This document shows, piece after piece, positions 43,456 through 46,977 of a stretch of 64,000 nucleotides of DNA (positions are counted from its first letter, which is position 1; each line of letters opens with the position of its first letter). The notes beneath the pieces are model-generated. The model worked only from the letters and a program-made list of their open reading frames with translations. It did not search any database and was not told the DNA's origin. This stretch comes from Acanthosepion lycidas (lineage: Eukaryota > Mollusca > Cephalopoda > Sepiida > Sepiidae): the NCBI GenBank assembly GCA_963932145.1, contig OZ010596.1, positions 83,982,741 to 84,046,740 of the forward strand, given 5' to 3'. The translations under genes were made by a program, and so were the position numbers.

Positions 43456-44264
43456 AATTTTACACTGAAAAAAAATAACTTGTCGGTGATAAGTCATCAG
43501 ACCAATTTGTCATTATTCAAATAATAAAAAGAAGTTGATTATAAAAAAATAAAATAAAAAGAGAAAAAGTTAACAGGTGAACTAAACGCCTATCTTTTTC
43601 TATCACGCACTTTCCCTCAACAACAGCAACTGAGTGAGTCACACTGTCACAAAATCAACGATCTCGCTTCATTCTGTCTGTCTTAAAATGAAATGAAACT
43701 TACCGGTAAAGAGTCAAAATTCGACGTAGGGCAAGAAGAATCCATATCAACATGAAATAAGTCAATAACTGTAGATGACACCGTCGGGTTCCACCGACCC
43801 TCCAAATCTACGTTGAAGTCTCGGGCCCTTCCTCTGCCTTCCTCAGGGTGTACAACGCTAGCAGAAATAGTACCGATTATTTTTCCTTTAGCGTCACGAT
43901 CCGAAGTAGGTTGTATTCGCATACAACTATCAGCGGCCACTCCCAGGTTTTCTGGGTGTACAGAGTTATCGTGATTAATATACAAATTATTATTGTGAAA
44001 AGTGTTCCTAGTGCCGTTGCCGTCAGAAATAGATGACCTCTTAAGAAAATGTTGAAGCCCTCCAAACCCCACATAAAGGTTATCTGTTCTGGTTAATTTT
44101 TTATAAAGACCGATAAGATGTTCGATGTTATTTGGCTGGGCAGCCTCCTCGACGGAAACTGAAAACTGGTTTGTTGTTTTTGTGAGTGTTGGGGTTCGAT
44201 CTTCGATTGGGAGGAGGATGAACGGGGTTGCTATTGGAGACACGGAAAACAATGATGATTCCAT
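2163..44264 (-). CDS. FBXO4: FBXO4 orthologue, six coding exons (whole gene span)
   Basis: Coding exons in transcript order are 44264-43704, 25263-25052, 10123-9903, 5304-5098, 3226-3045 and 2240-2163. All junctions have GT/AG sites and compatible phases, giving 1461 nt and 486 residues. The F-box spans the exon 1/2 junction (LPDELILLIFSYLDVKEL, near residues 186-225). The C-terminal half matches the atypical small-GTPase-like fold of vertebrate FBXO4: YRQCCP versus human YRMCCP, then IFGPGLES, LTVMYSGTKKERE, DGFVFVVDASD, LVLSC and a terminal MKWVL segment. In that family the F-box binds Skp1 in an SCF E3 ligase, and the GTPase-like domain binds substrates such as TRF1. The protein is about 100 residues longer than human FBXO4 (387 aa), mostly N-terminal to the F-box. 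Introns 1 and 2 are 18.4 and 14.9 kb and full of repeats; TFIIIA-1 sits antisense in intron 2. Family assignment is from recalled sequence. Confidence 0.9.
3045..3226 (-). CDS. FBXO4: FBXO4 exon 5
   Basis: The acceptor TTTTTTACAG is followed by TGAGTTGGGC, which with the A left by exon 4 gives M-S-W-A-E-K. It encodes TPVLVLSCVPG, the counterpart of human RPLLVLSCISQG, and ends TKPWQ at donor GTGAGT (3044-3039). The length of 182 nt brings the frame back to phase 0. Poly(A) tracts crowd both intron edges. Confidence 0.9.
3317..3354. repeat. (TG)n(AG)n compound microsatellite
   Basis: TG units followed at once by GA units, in FBXO4 intron 5's neighbour intron 4 (between exons 5 and 4). Confidence 0.8.
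3855..4225 (+). repeat. Repeat block collinear with 61115-62855
   Basis: ATTGTAAAATAAAAAATGCA with flanks, and about 250 bp later AAAGCT-rich words (ACTTCAAGAAAGATTTTTCA, CATTTTAAACC), recur in the same order near the right edge of the window. Non-coding. Confidence 0.5.
4498..4560 (+). mobile_element. 5S-derived SINE fragment
   Basis: AAATGAGCAACCACTTAGGA then ATACCAGG resembles the 3' third of the 5S head in the two composite SINEs. It is followed directly by LINE sequence. Confidence 0.4.
4570..5067 (+). mobile_element. LINE 3' fragment (family A)
   Basis: The common 3' part of a Jockey/CR1-like LINE: AGATTCTTGATAAAATTC, CTGACCTGGTATCTTGACTT, CACTTTCACATTGC, CTATAAATATTTTCATGGTA, ending GGAGTGAAATGATTAAAAAA. 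It encodes remnants of the reverse-transcriptase C-terminus. It ends 30 bp from the FBXO4 exon 4 donor, antisense to that gene. Confidence 0.75.
5098..5304 (-). CDS. FBXO4: FBXO4 exon 4
   Basis: The acceptor TTTTAG is followed by GTGTTGGTTC, giving GVGSFFTMSVHDKAFNLTV then MYSGTKKERE (human ILYSTTRKERD) and DGFVFVVDASDPGS. It ends with one base before donor GTAAGT (5097-5092); 207 nt, phase-compatible with both neighbours. The 3' end of an antisense LINE copy lies only about 30 bp beyond the donor. Confidence 0.9.
5505..5583 (+). mobile_element. LINE 3' tip (family B) with A-run
   Basis: CTACTTTGAGTGACTCTTGG then GCTTTGAAGTGGGTGAACAA, ending in a long A-run (to 5583). Confidence 0.5.
6440..6712 (+). 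mobile_element. LINE 3' fragment (family A)
   Basis: Starts within CTAGATGTAACTGTAAATTC and runs through AATTTAAATGCAATGTCAAT to CTTGCATGGGGTGATACAAA plus A-run. 5'-truncated. Confidence 0.7.
6765..7010 (-). mobile_element. tRNA-derived SINE (minus strand)
   Basis: Reverse-strand words AATTCAAACTCGGCTCTCCG, GGGTATTTGCACATAAGTGA and CTGAACCAGTTACCACCCAA match the family. The head end is truncated. Confidence 0.65.
7030..7410 (+). pseudogene. Mariner-type transposase remnant
   Basis: Across shifted frames the DNA encodes QPDLTPADCYL-like sequence followed by LKDVVYCRKLSTLAALRQE then TENACTTIPLDTLVSVAQA and GHYFEHLL. This is the C-terminal half of a mariner/DDE_3 transposase. It is decayed by frameshifts and in-frame stops. 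Confidence 0.6.
8490..8965. mobile_element. Palindromic Penelope-like terminal repeat
   Basis: Two arms of about 230 bp meet at a perfect 19-bp inverted core (8715-8733 and 8738-8756, loop CTAC). Each arm carries the family words (ATTGTCCTCATCTTTG, TATCACAATGTTTCAG, GTAGACTGTTCTTG) seen in the other Penelope-like ends. Arms have diverged by roughly 15-20% by eye. Confidence 0.7.
9165..9790 (-). mobile_element. LINE 3' fragment (family A)
   Basis: Reverse strand carries the RT C-terminal region including GTGGCCATATG-like CHIWSG coding, then CAGTCACTTTCCCACTGCC and the truncated tail. It ends about 110 bp from FBXO4 exon 3. Confidence 0.7.
9903..10123 (-). CDS. FBXO4: FBXO4 exon 3 (start of GTPase-like domain)
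   Basis: The acceptor CTCAG is followed by C-TAT-CGC, completing an Ile codon and giving IYRQCCPEL, which matches human VYRMCCP. It continues to KRLPKIGIFGPGLESRTKK, the counterpart of the FGPGLEE motif, which lies where a P-loop would be but lacks a canonical GKS/T, as in the family. It ends ...PGNFS plus one base before GTGACT. The length of 221 nt keeps the frame. A truncated LINE copy ends about 110 bp away on the downstream side. Confidence 0.88.
10265..11611. mobile_element. Possible non-autonomous hAT element
   Basis: Ends CAGGGTTTCCCCAAACTG (left) and AAGGTTGGGAGGCCCTG (right), which are hAT-like inverted termini. The flanking 8-mers TTTTAATC (10257-10264) and CTCTAATC (11612-11619) agree at six of eight positions, fitting an 8-bp target duplication. 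No transposase frame is present in the 1347 bp. Located in FBXO4 intron 2 between exon 3 and TFIIIA-1. Confidence 0.5.
12285..12585 (+). mobile_element. Composite 5S rRNA + tRNA SINE
   Basis: 12285-12395 follows 5S rRNA: AAGATAAGCAATGTCAAGCC then TGGTCAGTACCTAGATGAGT, GACCACTTCAGAATACCAGG (compare GAAGTTAAGCAGC... GGTTAGTACTTGGATGGGTGACC). A tRNA-like unit comes next (GGTAGTGTAATAGATAAC; B-box-like GTTTCAATTCC), then a CACTTATGTGCAAATACTC body and an A-rich end after AAATCATTATCTC. 5S-headed SINEs (SINE3 class) are transcribed by Pol III with TFIIIA. Confidence 0.75.
12705..12758. other. Perfect 20-bp hairpin
   Basis: AATTTTCAGCCCCTCTACTT (12705-12724) and its exact complement (12739-12758) enclose a 14-nt loop that can itself pair CACA with TGTG. 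GC-rich arms stand out from the AT-rich surroundings. It may be a small foldback element or a hairpin RNA; no evidence decides. Confidence 0.6.
12985..13033 (+). promoter_or_regulatory. Promoter-proximal block of TFIIIA-1 with CTCF-like site
   Basis: GGGAGATAAGC (12985-12995) is followed by CCAGTAGAGGGCGCCAC (from 13016), which fits the CTCF core consensus. It lies about 470 bp upstream of the ATG. The same two words recur in the same order upstream of TFIIIA-2, so they are probably old promoter parts retained after duplication. Factor identity is inferred from consensus only. Confidence 0.55.
13485..14696 (+). CDS. TFIIIA-like C2H2 zinc-finger protein, paralogue 1 (403 aa, single exon)
   Basis: An acidic Ser/Glu/Tyr-rich N-terminus (residues 1-117) precedes a TFIIIA-type finger array: F1 121-143, F2 151-173 (a C2HC finger, last ligand Cys), F3 186-209, F5 256-278, F6 283-304 (short CX2C, keeps the EKW Trp), F7 310-330, F8 339-362, F9 369-391. 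F5 through F9 follow vertebrate TFIIIA in spacing and linkers, including the tight HEGY F5-F6 link. The expected F4 position (about 211-252) holds a finger-less Lys/Glu-rich segment. The protein stops 12 residues after F9, so the basic tail and activation segment of TFIIIA are missing. TFIIIA binds the internal promoter of 5S rRNA genes and 5S RNA; loss of F4, a main RNA-contact finger, suggests DNA-biased function (inference). It lies antisense in FBXO4 intron 2. The ATG at 13485 opens the frame. Confidence 0.88.
   Translation: MEEESSSSFSVEGSPSPNQEVEDDCVDRASTSSPYQGTEETEEYSERYPSPSQLNKDEEPSFQETEKNDYHHLYLYNYQETENNGHEPLLSLYQAVKQEGYVIPPTSTIEENNKMGQVYICSEDGCNSRFSKRAYLEQHMCIHTSDRPFVCANEGCNKTYKRKDHLNRHTKYCPLSPGGGLPPVVCTVEGCERTFISNTNLRKHIQVYHENKKKKIQSLLAEYTDVIKSDTFQNDELKGEKPRPEFDLSSKTPFGCPHPGCGMSFRWMNRLRRHMKVHEGYTCPECGEKFEKWPQLVKHKTAAHKEPQRCPICQRTFAQGQWLKRHMKVHSDVREMYLCPYEDCRRCYSEKRNLDAHIRSYHDKQRFYCVFEDCGRSFAFKHKMLEHLKIHCNITEPVLEEAC
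15048..15057 (+). terminator. Candidate poly(A) signal of TFIIIA-1
   Basis: Overlapping AATAAA hexamers lie about 350 bp after the stop codon. AATAAA is common in such AT-rich DNA, so support is modest. Confidence 0.35.
15245..15375 (+). mobile_element. Penelope-like terminal fragment
   Basis: Contains GCCGAAACGTTGTGATAATA and AGACGAGGATAATGGTC then GTAAATAA, as in the arms at 60.9 kb. Solo fragment, about 550 bp downstream of TFIIIA-1. Confidence 0.6.
15480..16050. other. No gene seen
   Basis: AT-rich DNA after TFIIIA-1 with one (TA)n tract near 15890. Nothing else recognised. Confidence 0.5.
16070..16350 (+). mobile_element. tRNA-derived SINE
   Basis: TGTGGGTGGTGTAATAGCAG, a B-box-like AGTTCTAATTCCAG, GTTCATTACATTCACTTACT and GGGTTAAATAGTAGGACT match the tRNA half of the composites, without a 5S head. 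Confidence 0.7.
16350..17820. other. No gene seen
   Basis: Intronic AT-rich sequence of FBXO4 intron 2 without frames, repeats shared within the window, or clear signals. Confidence 0.5.
18015..18271 (-). pseudogene. hAT transposase C-terminal remnant
   Basis: Reverse strand encodes LPILKLIKRYLWSPMTQDRL then NSLDILSIENYLVKKIGVES and a RFADLKARKKKFW tail, matching the end of ZMYM/52-kDa-repressor-like hAT transposases. A hAT-like terminus (CAGGGCTGGCTCAAGGTAC on the reverse strand) lies right upstream, so this is an internally deleted copy. Confidence 0.65.
18300..19150. other. No gene seen
   Basis: FBXO4 intron 2 filler; no frame above noise and no repeat recognised. Confidence 0.5.
19160..19300 (-). 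mobile_element. LINE 3' tip (family B)
   Basis: Reverse strand GACCCTCTACCTCGAGTGGC then TCTTGGGCTTTGAATTGGGT, the same 3' end as at 20.4 kb and 5.5 kb. Confidence 0.5.
20230..20435 (+). mobile_element. LINE 3' fragment (family B)
   Basis: Encodes a decayed version of LWNRLPKxCFxxHYxLNL, then TTAATTTGTAACCCTCTACC and ACAAGTGGCTCTTGGGTCTA, the family B 3' end, followed by an A-rich run. Confidence 0.55.
20440..21720. other. No gene seen
   Basis: AT-rich intronic DNA. TTTTGGCTAT-type words around 20150 repeat those at 19970, hinting at a small local duplication, otherwise nothing. Confidence 0.45.
21729..22062 (+). mobile_element. Composite 5S rRNA + tRNA SINE (best copy)
   Basis: The 5S part is very clear: CGATCACCGAAGTTAAGCAA, then GCCTGGCCAG and ATAGGTGACCACTTGGGAAT. 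The tRNA-Arg-like part follows (GTGGTGTAATGGATAACAGC), then the shared body (TTATGTGCAAATACCCT) and tail (CACTAAATGATTATTACTTC plus A-run). It lies in FBXO4 intron 2, about 7 kb beyond TFIIIA-1. Confidence 0.8.
22830..23140 (-). mobile_element. tRNA-derived SINE (minus strand)
   Basis: Reverse complement of the family: GAATTCGAACTCAGCTCTCC (B box), TCCATTACTCCACCATGCC (head), CACATAAGTGAATGTAATGG (body). The tail carries GGCAACTGGTCTACCACAG and ATCAAAAGATACATGATCGC. Confidence 0.7.
23770..24115 (-). mobile_element. Penelope-like terminal fragment
   Basis: Reverse-oriented family words (GTTTCAGCCATTGTGCCCTC, CTTCATCAGATA, AACTGAACCCTTTATTTAAT, CTAGTTCTTATTTTA) followed by CTACACTACTCAGCCC-like sequence. 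The fragment carries no coding portion. Confidence 0.6.
24182..24210. repeat. (ATA)n microsatellite
   Basis: About ten perfect trinucleotide units. Confidence 0.85.
24230..24860. mobile_element. Foldback/MITE-like element
   Basis: Two diverged arms: 24280-24425 (GACAACTCAGGACCATAAAA ... AAAATATGAACTTG) pairs with 24665-24820 (TGGTTCATATTTTATA ... TTCCGAGTTGTCTC). The centre is AT-rich with smaller inverted repeats (ACTTAATTAAAAAATAAATT). It immediately precedes FBXO4 exon 2 in window coordinates. Confidence 0.5.
25052..25263 (-). CDS. FBXO4: FBXO4 exon 2 (F-box core)
   Basis: The acceptor TTTCAG is followed by GACGAATTAATT, read D-E-L-I-L-L-I-F-S-Y-L-D, the F-box core. The sequence goes on to CKKWNYLSSTDSLWRPL, with the conserved Trp residues that contact Skp1 in F-box proteins. 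The exon ends ...EWTQKD plus two bases at donor GTAAGT (25051-25046). It is 212 nt long, entered in phase 0 and left in phase 2. It stands alone between two very large introns. Confidence 0.9.
25265..27030. other. No gene seen
   Basis: Start of FBXO4 intron 1. It holds GGGAGATAA words at 25302 and (reverse) 25333, an 8-bp hairpin (ACACACTG/CAGTGTGT, 25909-25931) and a GGGGTGGTAC repeat at 26110 that also occurs near 37670-37915. Confidence 0.5.
27034..27300 (+). mobile_element. tRNA-derived SINE
   Basis: GCAGGTGGTGTAATGGACAA, AAGTTCAAATTCCAGTTGGG and ATGGGTTGAATAGCAGAAC, then the tail variant GGGTGACAACCAGTCTACTG. It ends close to the Tc1 element. Confidence 0.7.
27424..27641 (+). repeat. 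Left inverted repeat of the Tc1 element
   Basis: Outer and inner AAAAGTGAGTACACC direct repeats lie at the two ends of this arm. It pairs with 28860-29075 with only scattered mismatches. Confidence 0.9.
27678..28691 (-). CDS. Tc1-family transposase, DD34E, intact (337 aa)
   Basis: The N-terminal half carries paired HTH DNA-binding motifs (LNKRIVALHKDGQGYKKIA; second HTH around residues 65-110) separated by a basic RPKKLS hook. The catalytic domain has WSDET (first Asp), QQDNDPKH (second Asp) and SPDLNPIEHLW (Glu), with exactly 34 residues between the second Asp and the Glu. The length is typical of Tc1 transposases (about 340 aa). It catalyses cut-and-paste transposition at TA targets. With an unbroken frame and near-matching ends, the copy must be young. 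No host gene function is implied. Confidence 0.95.
   Translation of the reverse strand: MAPHGKELSEDLNKRIVALHKDGQGYKKIANTLKLSCSTVAKNIQHFKRAGSTQNRPRVCRPKKLSARAERHIQMLSLKDQRRSAVSIAAEIKEIGIQPVSVQTIHRTLSQIGVHGCHPRRKPLLKAIHKKARKQFAEDMSTKPIDYWNHVLWSDETKFNLFGSDGVWRRPGEEYKDKCVMPTVKHGGGNFMVWGCMSAAGIGELHFIEGNMNSNMYCEILQQSMIPSLQKLGRRAVFQQDNDPKHTSKTTTALPKRLRVKVMDWPSMSPDLNPIEHLWGILKQKVDVRRVSNIRQLRDVVIEEWKSITVTTCEALVNSMPRRVKAVLDNDGGHTKY
28860..29075 (-). repeat. Right inverted repeat of the Tc1 element
   Basis: Reverse complement of the left arm, ending GTGATACACTG next to TA. Inner and outer direct repeats are both present. Confidence 0.9.
29735..30362 (+). mobile_element. LINE 3' fragment (family A)
   Basis: From GAATATTGCTGCCATATCTG (CCHIW) through GGATCTCAACTTCAGTCACA and AATTTAAATGCAATGTCAAT to CTTGGGATGAAACAGTTAAA. 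Directly follows the Tc1 neighbourhood. Confidence 0.7.
30472..30660 (+). mobile_element. tRNA-derived SINE
   Basis: CTGGATGTGTGGATAATGTA, GAGTTCAAATTCCAGTCAA and GGTATGGGTTAAATACCAGG in family order; more diverged than the other copies. Confidence 0.6.
31283..31295 (+). promoter_or_regulatory. DR1 nuclear-receptor-like element
   Basis: AGGTCA-A-AGGTCA is a perfect direct repeat with one-base spacing. Other AGGTCA half-sites lie nearby (31118, reverse 31310). The stretch 30850-31390 looks like a repeat that is rich in this word, so the site may be incidental. Confidence 0.35.
31385..31660 (-). mobile_element. LINE fragment (family A)
   Basis: Reverse strand encodes the CRYDIWSGAPAIYFKILDKI type sequence of the RT C-terminus. 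It lacks the 3' tail. Confidence 0.7.
32225..32936 (+). mobile_element. Non-autonomous Helitron copy 1
   Basis: Starts TCTCTATAAAAGGCAGGATG after an A and ends GGGCCATGCTGCTAG before a T, the Helitron A|T target and CTAG 3' end, with a short GC-rich terminal hairpin. A (GT)n tract lies just inside the 5' end. It is about 90% alike to 61304-62065 by eye. No Rep/helicase frame is present. Confidence 0.82.
33000..33120 (+). repeat. Dispersed repeat shared with 54815-54925
   Basis: CCAATCCTAAACAGTAAACA, then TCAAAAGACCAGGGAGGCAT and GTGAACC, matches the reverse complement of 54815-54925. Family not recognised. Confidence 0.5.
33130..33770. repeat. Degenerate minisatellite beside the main array
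   Basis: Diverged units of about 30-37 bp around the words ACACTGGTCAGGTACATGC and TTGTCTCTA occur at 33135-33345 and 33600-33760, with unrelated DNA between. They look like an older array next to the fresh one. Confidence 0.6.
33790..35130. repeat. Two-block minisatellite (37-bp and 36-bp units)
   Basis: About 21 nearly identical 37-bp units (core TGACTCCACGATCGGGGC) run from 33830 to 34610. About eleven 36-bp units follow (core TGACTACAGGCTCGGGC) to about 35010, then decayed units to about 35130. A single 36-bp-type unit precedes the 37-bp block, so the 37-bp variant expanded inside an older 36-bp array. The last few junctions of the 37-bp block carry GCTCGACT instead of GCTTGACT. The 36-bp block is open in one frame (repeating YRLGHRHGLMLD) only because 36 is a multiple of three. 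Located in FBXO4 intron 1. Confidence 0.95.
35135..36350. other. No gene seen
   Basis: Intronic DNA after the minisatellite. A CTATGGCTGCTGTAGC word at 35800 echoes 30740, a possible shared SINE tail. Confidence 0.45.
36428..36475. repeat. (TA)n microsatellite
   Basis: About 24 TA units. It lies just after TCTGATGAAGATTTGATA and GCGAAACATG (36360-36393), which recalls the Penelope-like end words. Confidence 0.85.
36682..37095 (-). pseudogene. Mariner-type element remnant with both ends
   Basis: Ends TACAGGGTGAGGTAAAAGTC (left) and, reversed, TACAGGGTGTCAAAATTTGC (right). Reverse strand between them encodes a decayed SDLTPLDFFLWG-like C-terminal DDE region (seen as HPWIFFSVGAI) and QVILKNLKERIKYECCKMTA. 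It is about one third of full length. Confidence 0.55.
37418..37453. repeat. Poly(A) tract
   Basis: 36 A residues. Similar tracts of 20 or more occur at 2247-2270, 3016-3039, 3259-3285, 4057-4081, 5553-5583, 17592-17613, 38150-38178, 43427-43453 and, as T, at 54574-54601 and 59324-59358. Confidence 0.9.
38182..38418 (+). mobile_element. LINE 3' fragment (family A)
   Basis: GGTTCTATGCTAACGATTTC through TTTTTAAATGCAATATTAAT to CTCAGAATGAAATAATTAAA. Preceded by a long A-run that may be an older tail. Confidence 0.65.
38400..39260 (-). pseudogene. Decayed repeat-derived coding fragment
   Basis: The reverse strand includes RGCIDMDLAFLHSNVELAKL and HVVTECDTRSRFKVGLIAIL followed by CKNCPSLLGTSPF, recalling an ALTGCDTTSRFxGIGK word common in uncharacterised repeat-encoded proteins of invertebrates. 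The element type is not known to me. It is broken. Confidence 0.35.
39615..40238 (-). mobile_element. LINE 3' fragment (family A), head-to-head partner
   Basis: The tail is at the low end (AAGCATTTGACCCCAAGCAA) and the RT coding remnant at the high end. It meets a plus-strand copy of the same family at about 40240, forming a large inverted pair. Confidence 0.7.
40240..40650 (+). mobile_element. LINE 3' fragment (family A)
   Basis: CCCTGACCTGGCATCTCAGC through GAACTCTCTTCCGGTTTCTT; the last part of the tail is missing because the next copy begins at about 40655. Confidence 0.7.
40655..41432 (+). mobile_element. LINE fragment (family A), longer copy
   Basis: Includes RT-coding remnants upstream of the usual 3' piece: LLRLTFSADMKRKEYNESIA, VKNIGSLCHARQF, LVILLYIWRF. 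It then runs through the common 3' region to CTTGCTTAGGATGAGATGAA. A perfect 20-bp inverted repeat (41112-41154) interrupts it. Confidence 0.75.
41112..41154. repeat. Perfect 20-bp inverted repeat within a LINE copy
   Basis: CTTAAGTTCATAAAGTCTAG, loop GTA, then the exact complement. Other copies of this LINE have only one arm, so the duplication is private to this copy. Confidence 0.8.
41435..43700. other. FBXO4 intron 1, 5' part; no gene seen
   Basis: Very AT-rich, with several T- and A-runs and an AP-1-like TGAGTCA at 43635-43641. Frames here are low complexity. Confidence 0.5.
43704..44264 (-). CDS. FBXO4: FBXO4 coding exon 1 (N-terminal extension and start of F-box)
   Basis: Begins MESSLFSVSPIATPFILLP and ends ...FDSLP, followed immediately by the donor GTAAGT (reverse strand, 43703-43698). 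The exon is 187 codons and ends in phase 0; the final L-P are the first residues of the F-box and continue into DEL of exon 2. The rest is low in recognisable domains and rich in Thr, Ser and Asn, with a possible helical stretch (EHLIGLYKKL). I do not recognise the extension in human FBXO4. An ATG at 44264 is the first in this frame after upstream stops. Confidence 0.85.
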
Positions 44265-45037
44265 GCCGGAATTCTACGGAATTTAAAATTAAAACTTTGT
44301 TATTTACGGGGAAAATATTGAAGAAAAATTGTCGCTCAGATGAATTTTTAAAAAGAAATTTATTTTCTATAGGGCGATTAATTATTCATACCACGTAAAT
44401 ATCGCAAATTTTTCAAATGTATTTTAAATTTTTGTTATATGCTTGTTTACAGCGGTGTGTAATTAAAAAGCAATTTTAATTTTAAAATGAATGGTTACGA
44501 ATTTTCTTTTTTTATAGAAAAACAAACGTATTGAGTCACAATACGCGTTCCATTTTTTTTTAAATTAGTGCTAAGTGCTTAGAAAAAAATGTTTAAAAAA
44601 ATCTAAGGAAAATTCTAAGAAGTAATTCAGATGAAGTTAAGAAAGAAAATGAACTTCCTTCTTTAGTTTAAAAGCCACAATTTAAAAAGAAAAACATATT
44701 TTATACAGTGAAAAATTAATAAAAAATTAAAGATTTTCGAACTCTAGTCTAGTGTAATTGAATTAATTCTCAAGTAAAGATGATAGAAAGATAAAAATAA
44801 AACGTGAAAATAATTCGTTGCCGTTTGTGTTGCTCGAAAGAAAGAAGGTTGGAAGAAAAAAACGTGGTATGAATGAAAAATAGTGTAGAAAACTCGCTGT
44901 CCCTGTTTTCTCATCAGCAGCCGTGATACCCAAACAACTGGGTAAACACAGAATATGAATTGACTTTTAAAGAAAAAGTAAGTGGGATCGTCAATTGAAC
45001 AACGTGGAAGAAAATGAATCACATTCCGACCAACTTG

Positions 45038-45045
45038 TGACGTCA
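45038..45045. promoter_or_regulatory. CRE/ATF palindrome in the candidate FBXO4 promoter
   Basis: A perfect TGACGTCA octamer lies about 775 bp upstream of the FBXO4 ATG, in a locally GC-richer patch (GCGTTCCCGCGTGG follows at once). The position suits a proximal promoter if the 5' UTR is long. Binding is inferred from the consensus only. Confidence 0.5.
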
Positions 45046-45279
45046 GAACAGCGTTCCCGCGTGGAACTTTGCAATAAATTCGCTCGCTTAGTTATGCCTT
45101 ATTCGTTGTTTACAATCCACATTGAATGTTTTTTTACACGTACAATGAGAAGCATGTTTTTATAATGCATTTTTGTTTTAAAACTAAAATAAATCTGTAA
45201 TGCTTATGTAGTGATTAAATGTTTGTGGCGTTGTATTAAAAGAAAAAAAAAAAAAGCAAACTTTGTTATTTTTATTTTT

Positions 45280-45410
45280 ATAACGTTTCGACCGTCGTGT
45301 ATTCCGGCTCTTCGTCTGAAACGTTATTTAATTATTTATCGCGTAATAAAAACAAAGATGAGGACATTAGTTCAACTGTAAATAAATAATGATTGATAAC
45401 TCATAGTCAT
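45280..45410 (-). mobile_element. Diverged Penelope-like terminal fragment with strong stem
   Basis: On the reverse strand, GAAGAGCCGG...CGGTCGAAACG matches the CTGAAGAAGGCCGG...GGCCGAAACG core of other copies; AACAAAGATGAGGACATTAG follows on the plus strand. The core is enclosed by a perfect 10-bp inverted repeat, ATAACGTTTC (45280-45289) and GAAACGTTAT (45318-45327). Confidence 0.5.
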
Positions 45411-46289
45411 AATTCCAAAAATTCAGTCAGACAGAAAAAAAGCAAGCTGTTTAAAAAAATTTATTAAATTTGCTACGTAGAGATTTTTGTTTTTTTTAGC
45501 TAAGCTAGACGAATGCGAAAAATGATTTTTATTTTAAAAAAATGAAGTTTCGTATTTTTATTATTTATCGAAGTACAGAATAATTGATATATTTTATTTT
45601 AATGTTCATTAGAACTCGTTAGATTTTCATTTTCCAAATAAACAGATTCCAGACACGGGAAGGAATATAATAATAGTGTTATTTCCAAAAAATTACACTG
45701 AAAATAATTGTCTTAGCAAAATAGATTTTTATAAACTTTTCATTAAACTCAGAACCTTAGGCTTTTTATTATTGTTAAATATTTTTGACCGACAAATCAA
45801 TAGTGACCAAAAAAAAATGGTTCTAGAGAAGTTAAAAAAACTATCCACCTCCTTCATCTTCTTTTTGACACGTGGTGAAACATTAAAAACTTAAAATAAA
45901 AAGTATCAAATAATTTTTTTTAATACATCCGTGTTTTTTGTTCTTCTTTTAAAAGTATCATTAGTTGTAGTTATCTTTGGTACTCCTAACTACTAAGGTT
46001 AGCAAAGGTTTCCGTTGAGGATCGAACTTTGTGAAAAATGAACCAAAATCGTTGGTCCATGGCGACATTTTTAAAGCTCCGTATTAAAAAAAAGAAACAT
46101 CTTTCTATCGCTTTCTGGGGCATTTTAGAGAGTATTATTTGCTGAATAAGCCGATCAAACAATAAACTTTAACTACAATTTATTACTTTGTACTTTTACT
46201 GTAATTGAAATTGTAGTAAAACTACATTTTTAATTGAACAGTCAATTAATTCTACAAACAAAAGGGCATAATGAACAAAAAGACTGGGA

Positions 46290-46525
46290 TACTTCGATGT
46301 GATGTACCGTGTACGTCATCATGGTTTGCAAATTTGTCTCGCTACACATCATTTACGAATGAGTCATGAGTTCGATCTACATTGGGTGCCCTATACTTGC
46401 GCTCTTGTGTCACATCTAAGGCACATTTCGACGTGAATCGTCTCTGGGTGTTGTATCCTTGCGATATTGTGCAAAGCAAGCACGCTTAGTAAATGATTAT
46501 TTCAAGAAAAAAAAGGTTGATCATT
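46290..46525 (+). mobile_element. SINE-like element with the shared tail
   Basis: A B-box-like GAGTTCGATCTACATTGGG and a 3' end GTAAATGATTATTTCAAGAA plus A-run; the tail is the one seen in the composite SINEs, but the body differs. It includes ACGTCATCA near 46315. Confidence 0.5.
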
Positions 46526-46622
46526 CTGTTCTCGTGGCTAACGCTTTTTAAAATTTAAGACAAGCACAATAAAGTGCTCAATTTTTAAAAAATAGAAAAT
46601 TACTATTTACTTTATAGCATTA

Positions 46623-46838
46623 AAAATTGGCGGAATTCTACCGTTTAGGAGGTACTGACAATTTTAGTTGGGTCCCGGTTACCCCGGTCACTTGGGCATT
46701 AATCGAAGTCACTAATCAAGGGCAACCGGGACTCAACTAAAAAAATTGTTAAAATAAAATAAAAATAAAATAAAATTGTCGGACTTTGTCCATTTCTTCT
46801 CCTAAAACTAAACAGTAGATTTCCGCTAATTTTTAAAT
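46623..46838. mobile_element. Foldback element (AGTTGGGTCCCGGTTACCC family), full copy
   Basis: Arm 46623-46684 (GGCGGAATTCTACCGTTTAG ... AGTTGGGTCCCGGTTACCC) pairs with 46719-46834 (GGGCAACCGGGACTCAACTA ... GTAGATTTCCGCTAATTTTT). The second arm has an extra AAAAT-repeat stretch. No coding frame. Confidence 0.55.
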
Positions 46839-46977
46839 TAATGTTATTGTTATTTATGAAATAATCAGGCAGTCAGTTTTTTTTTTGCAACAGGAATGAT
46901 ACTTTTTTTTTTTTTTTTAAATTTGTTACTGGAGCATTAGTGTAATAATTGGGACCAGTAAACTTTCACACAGTTGA

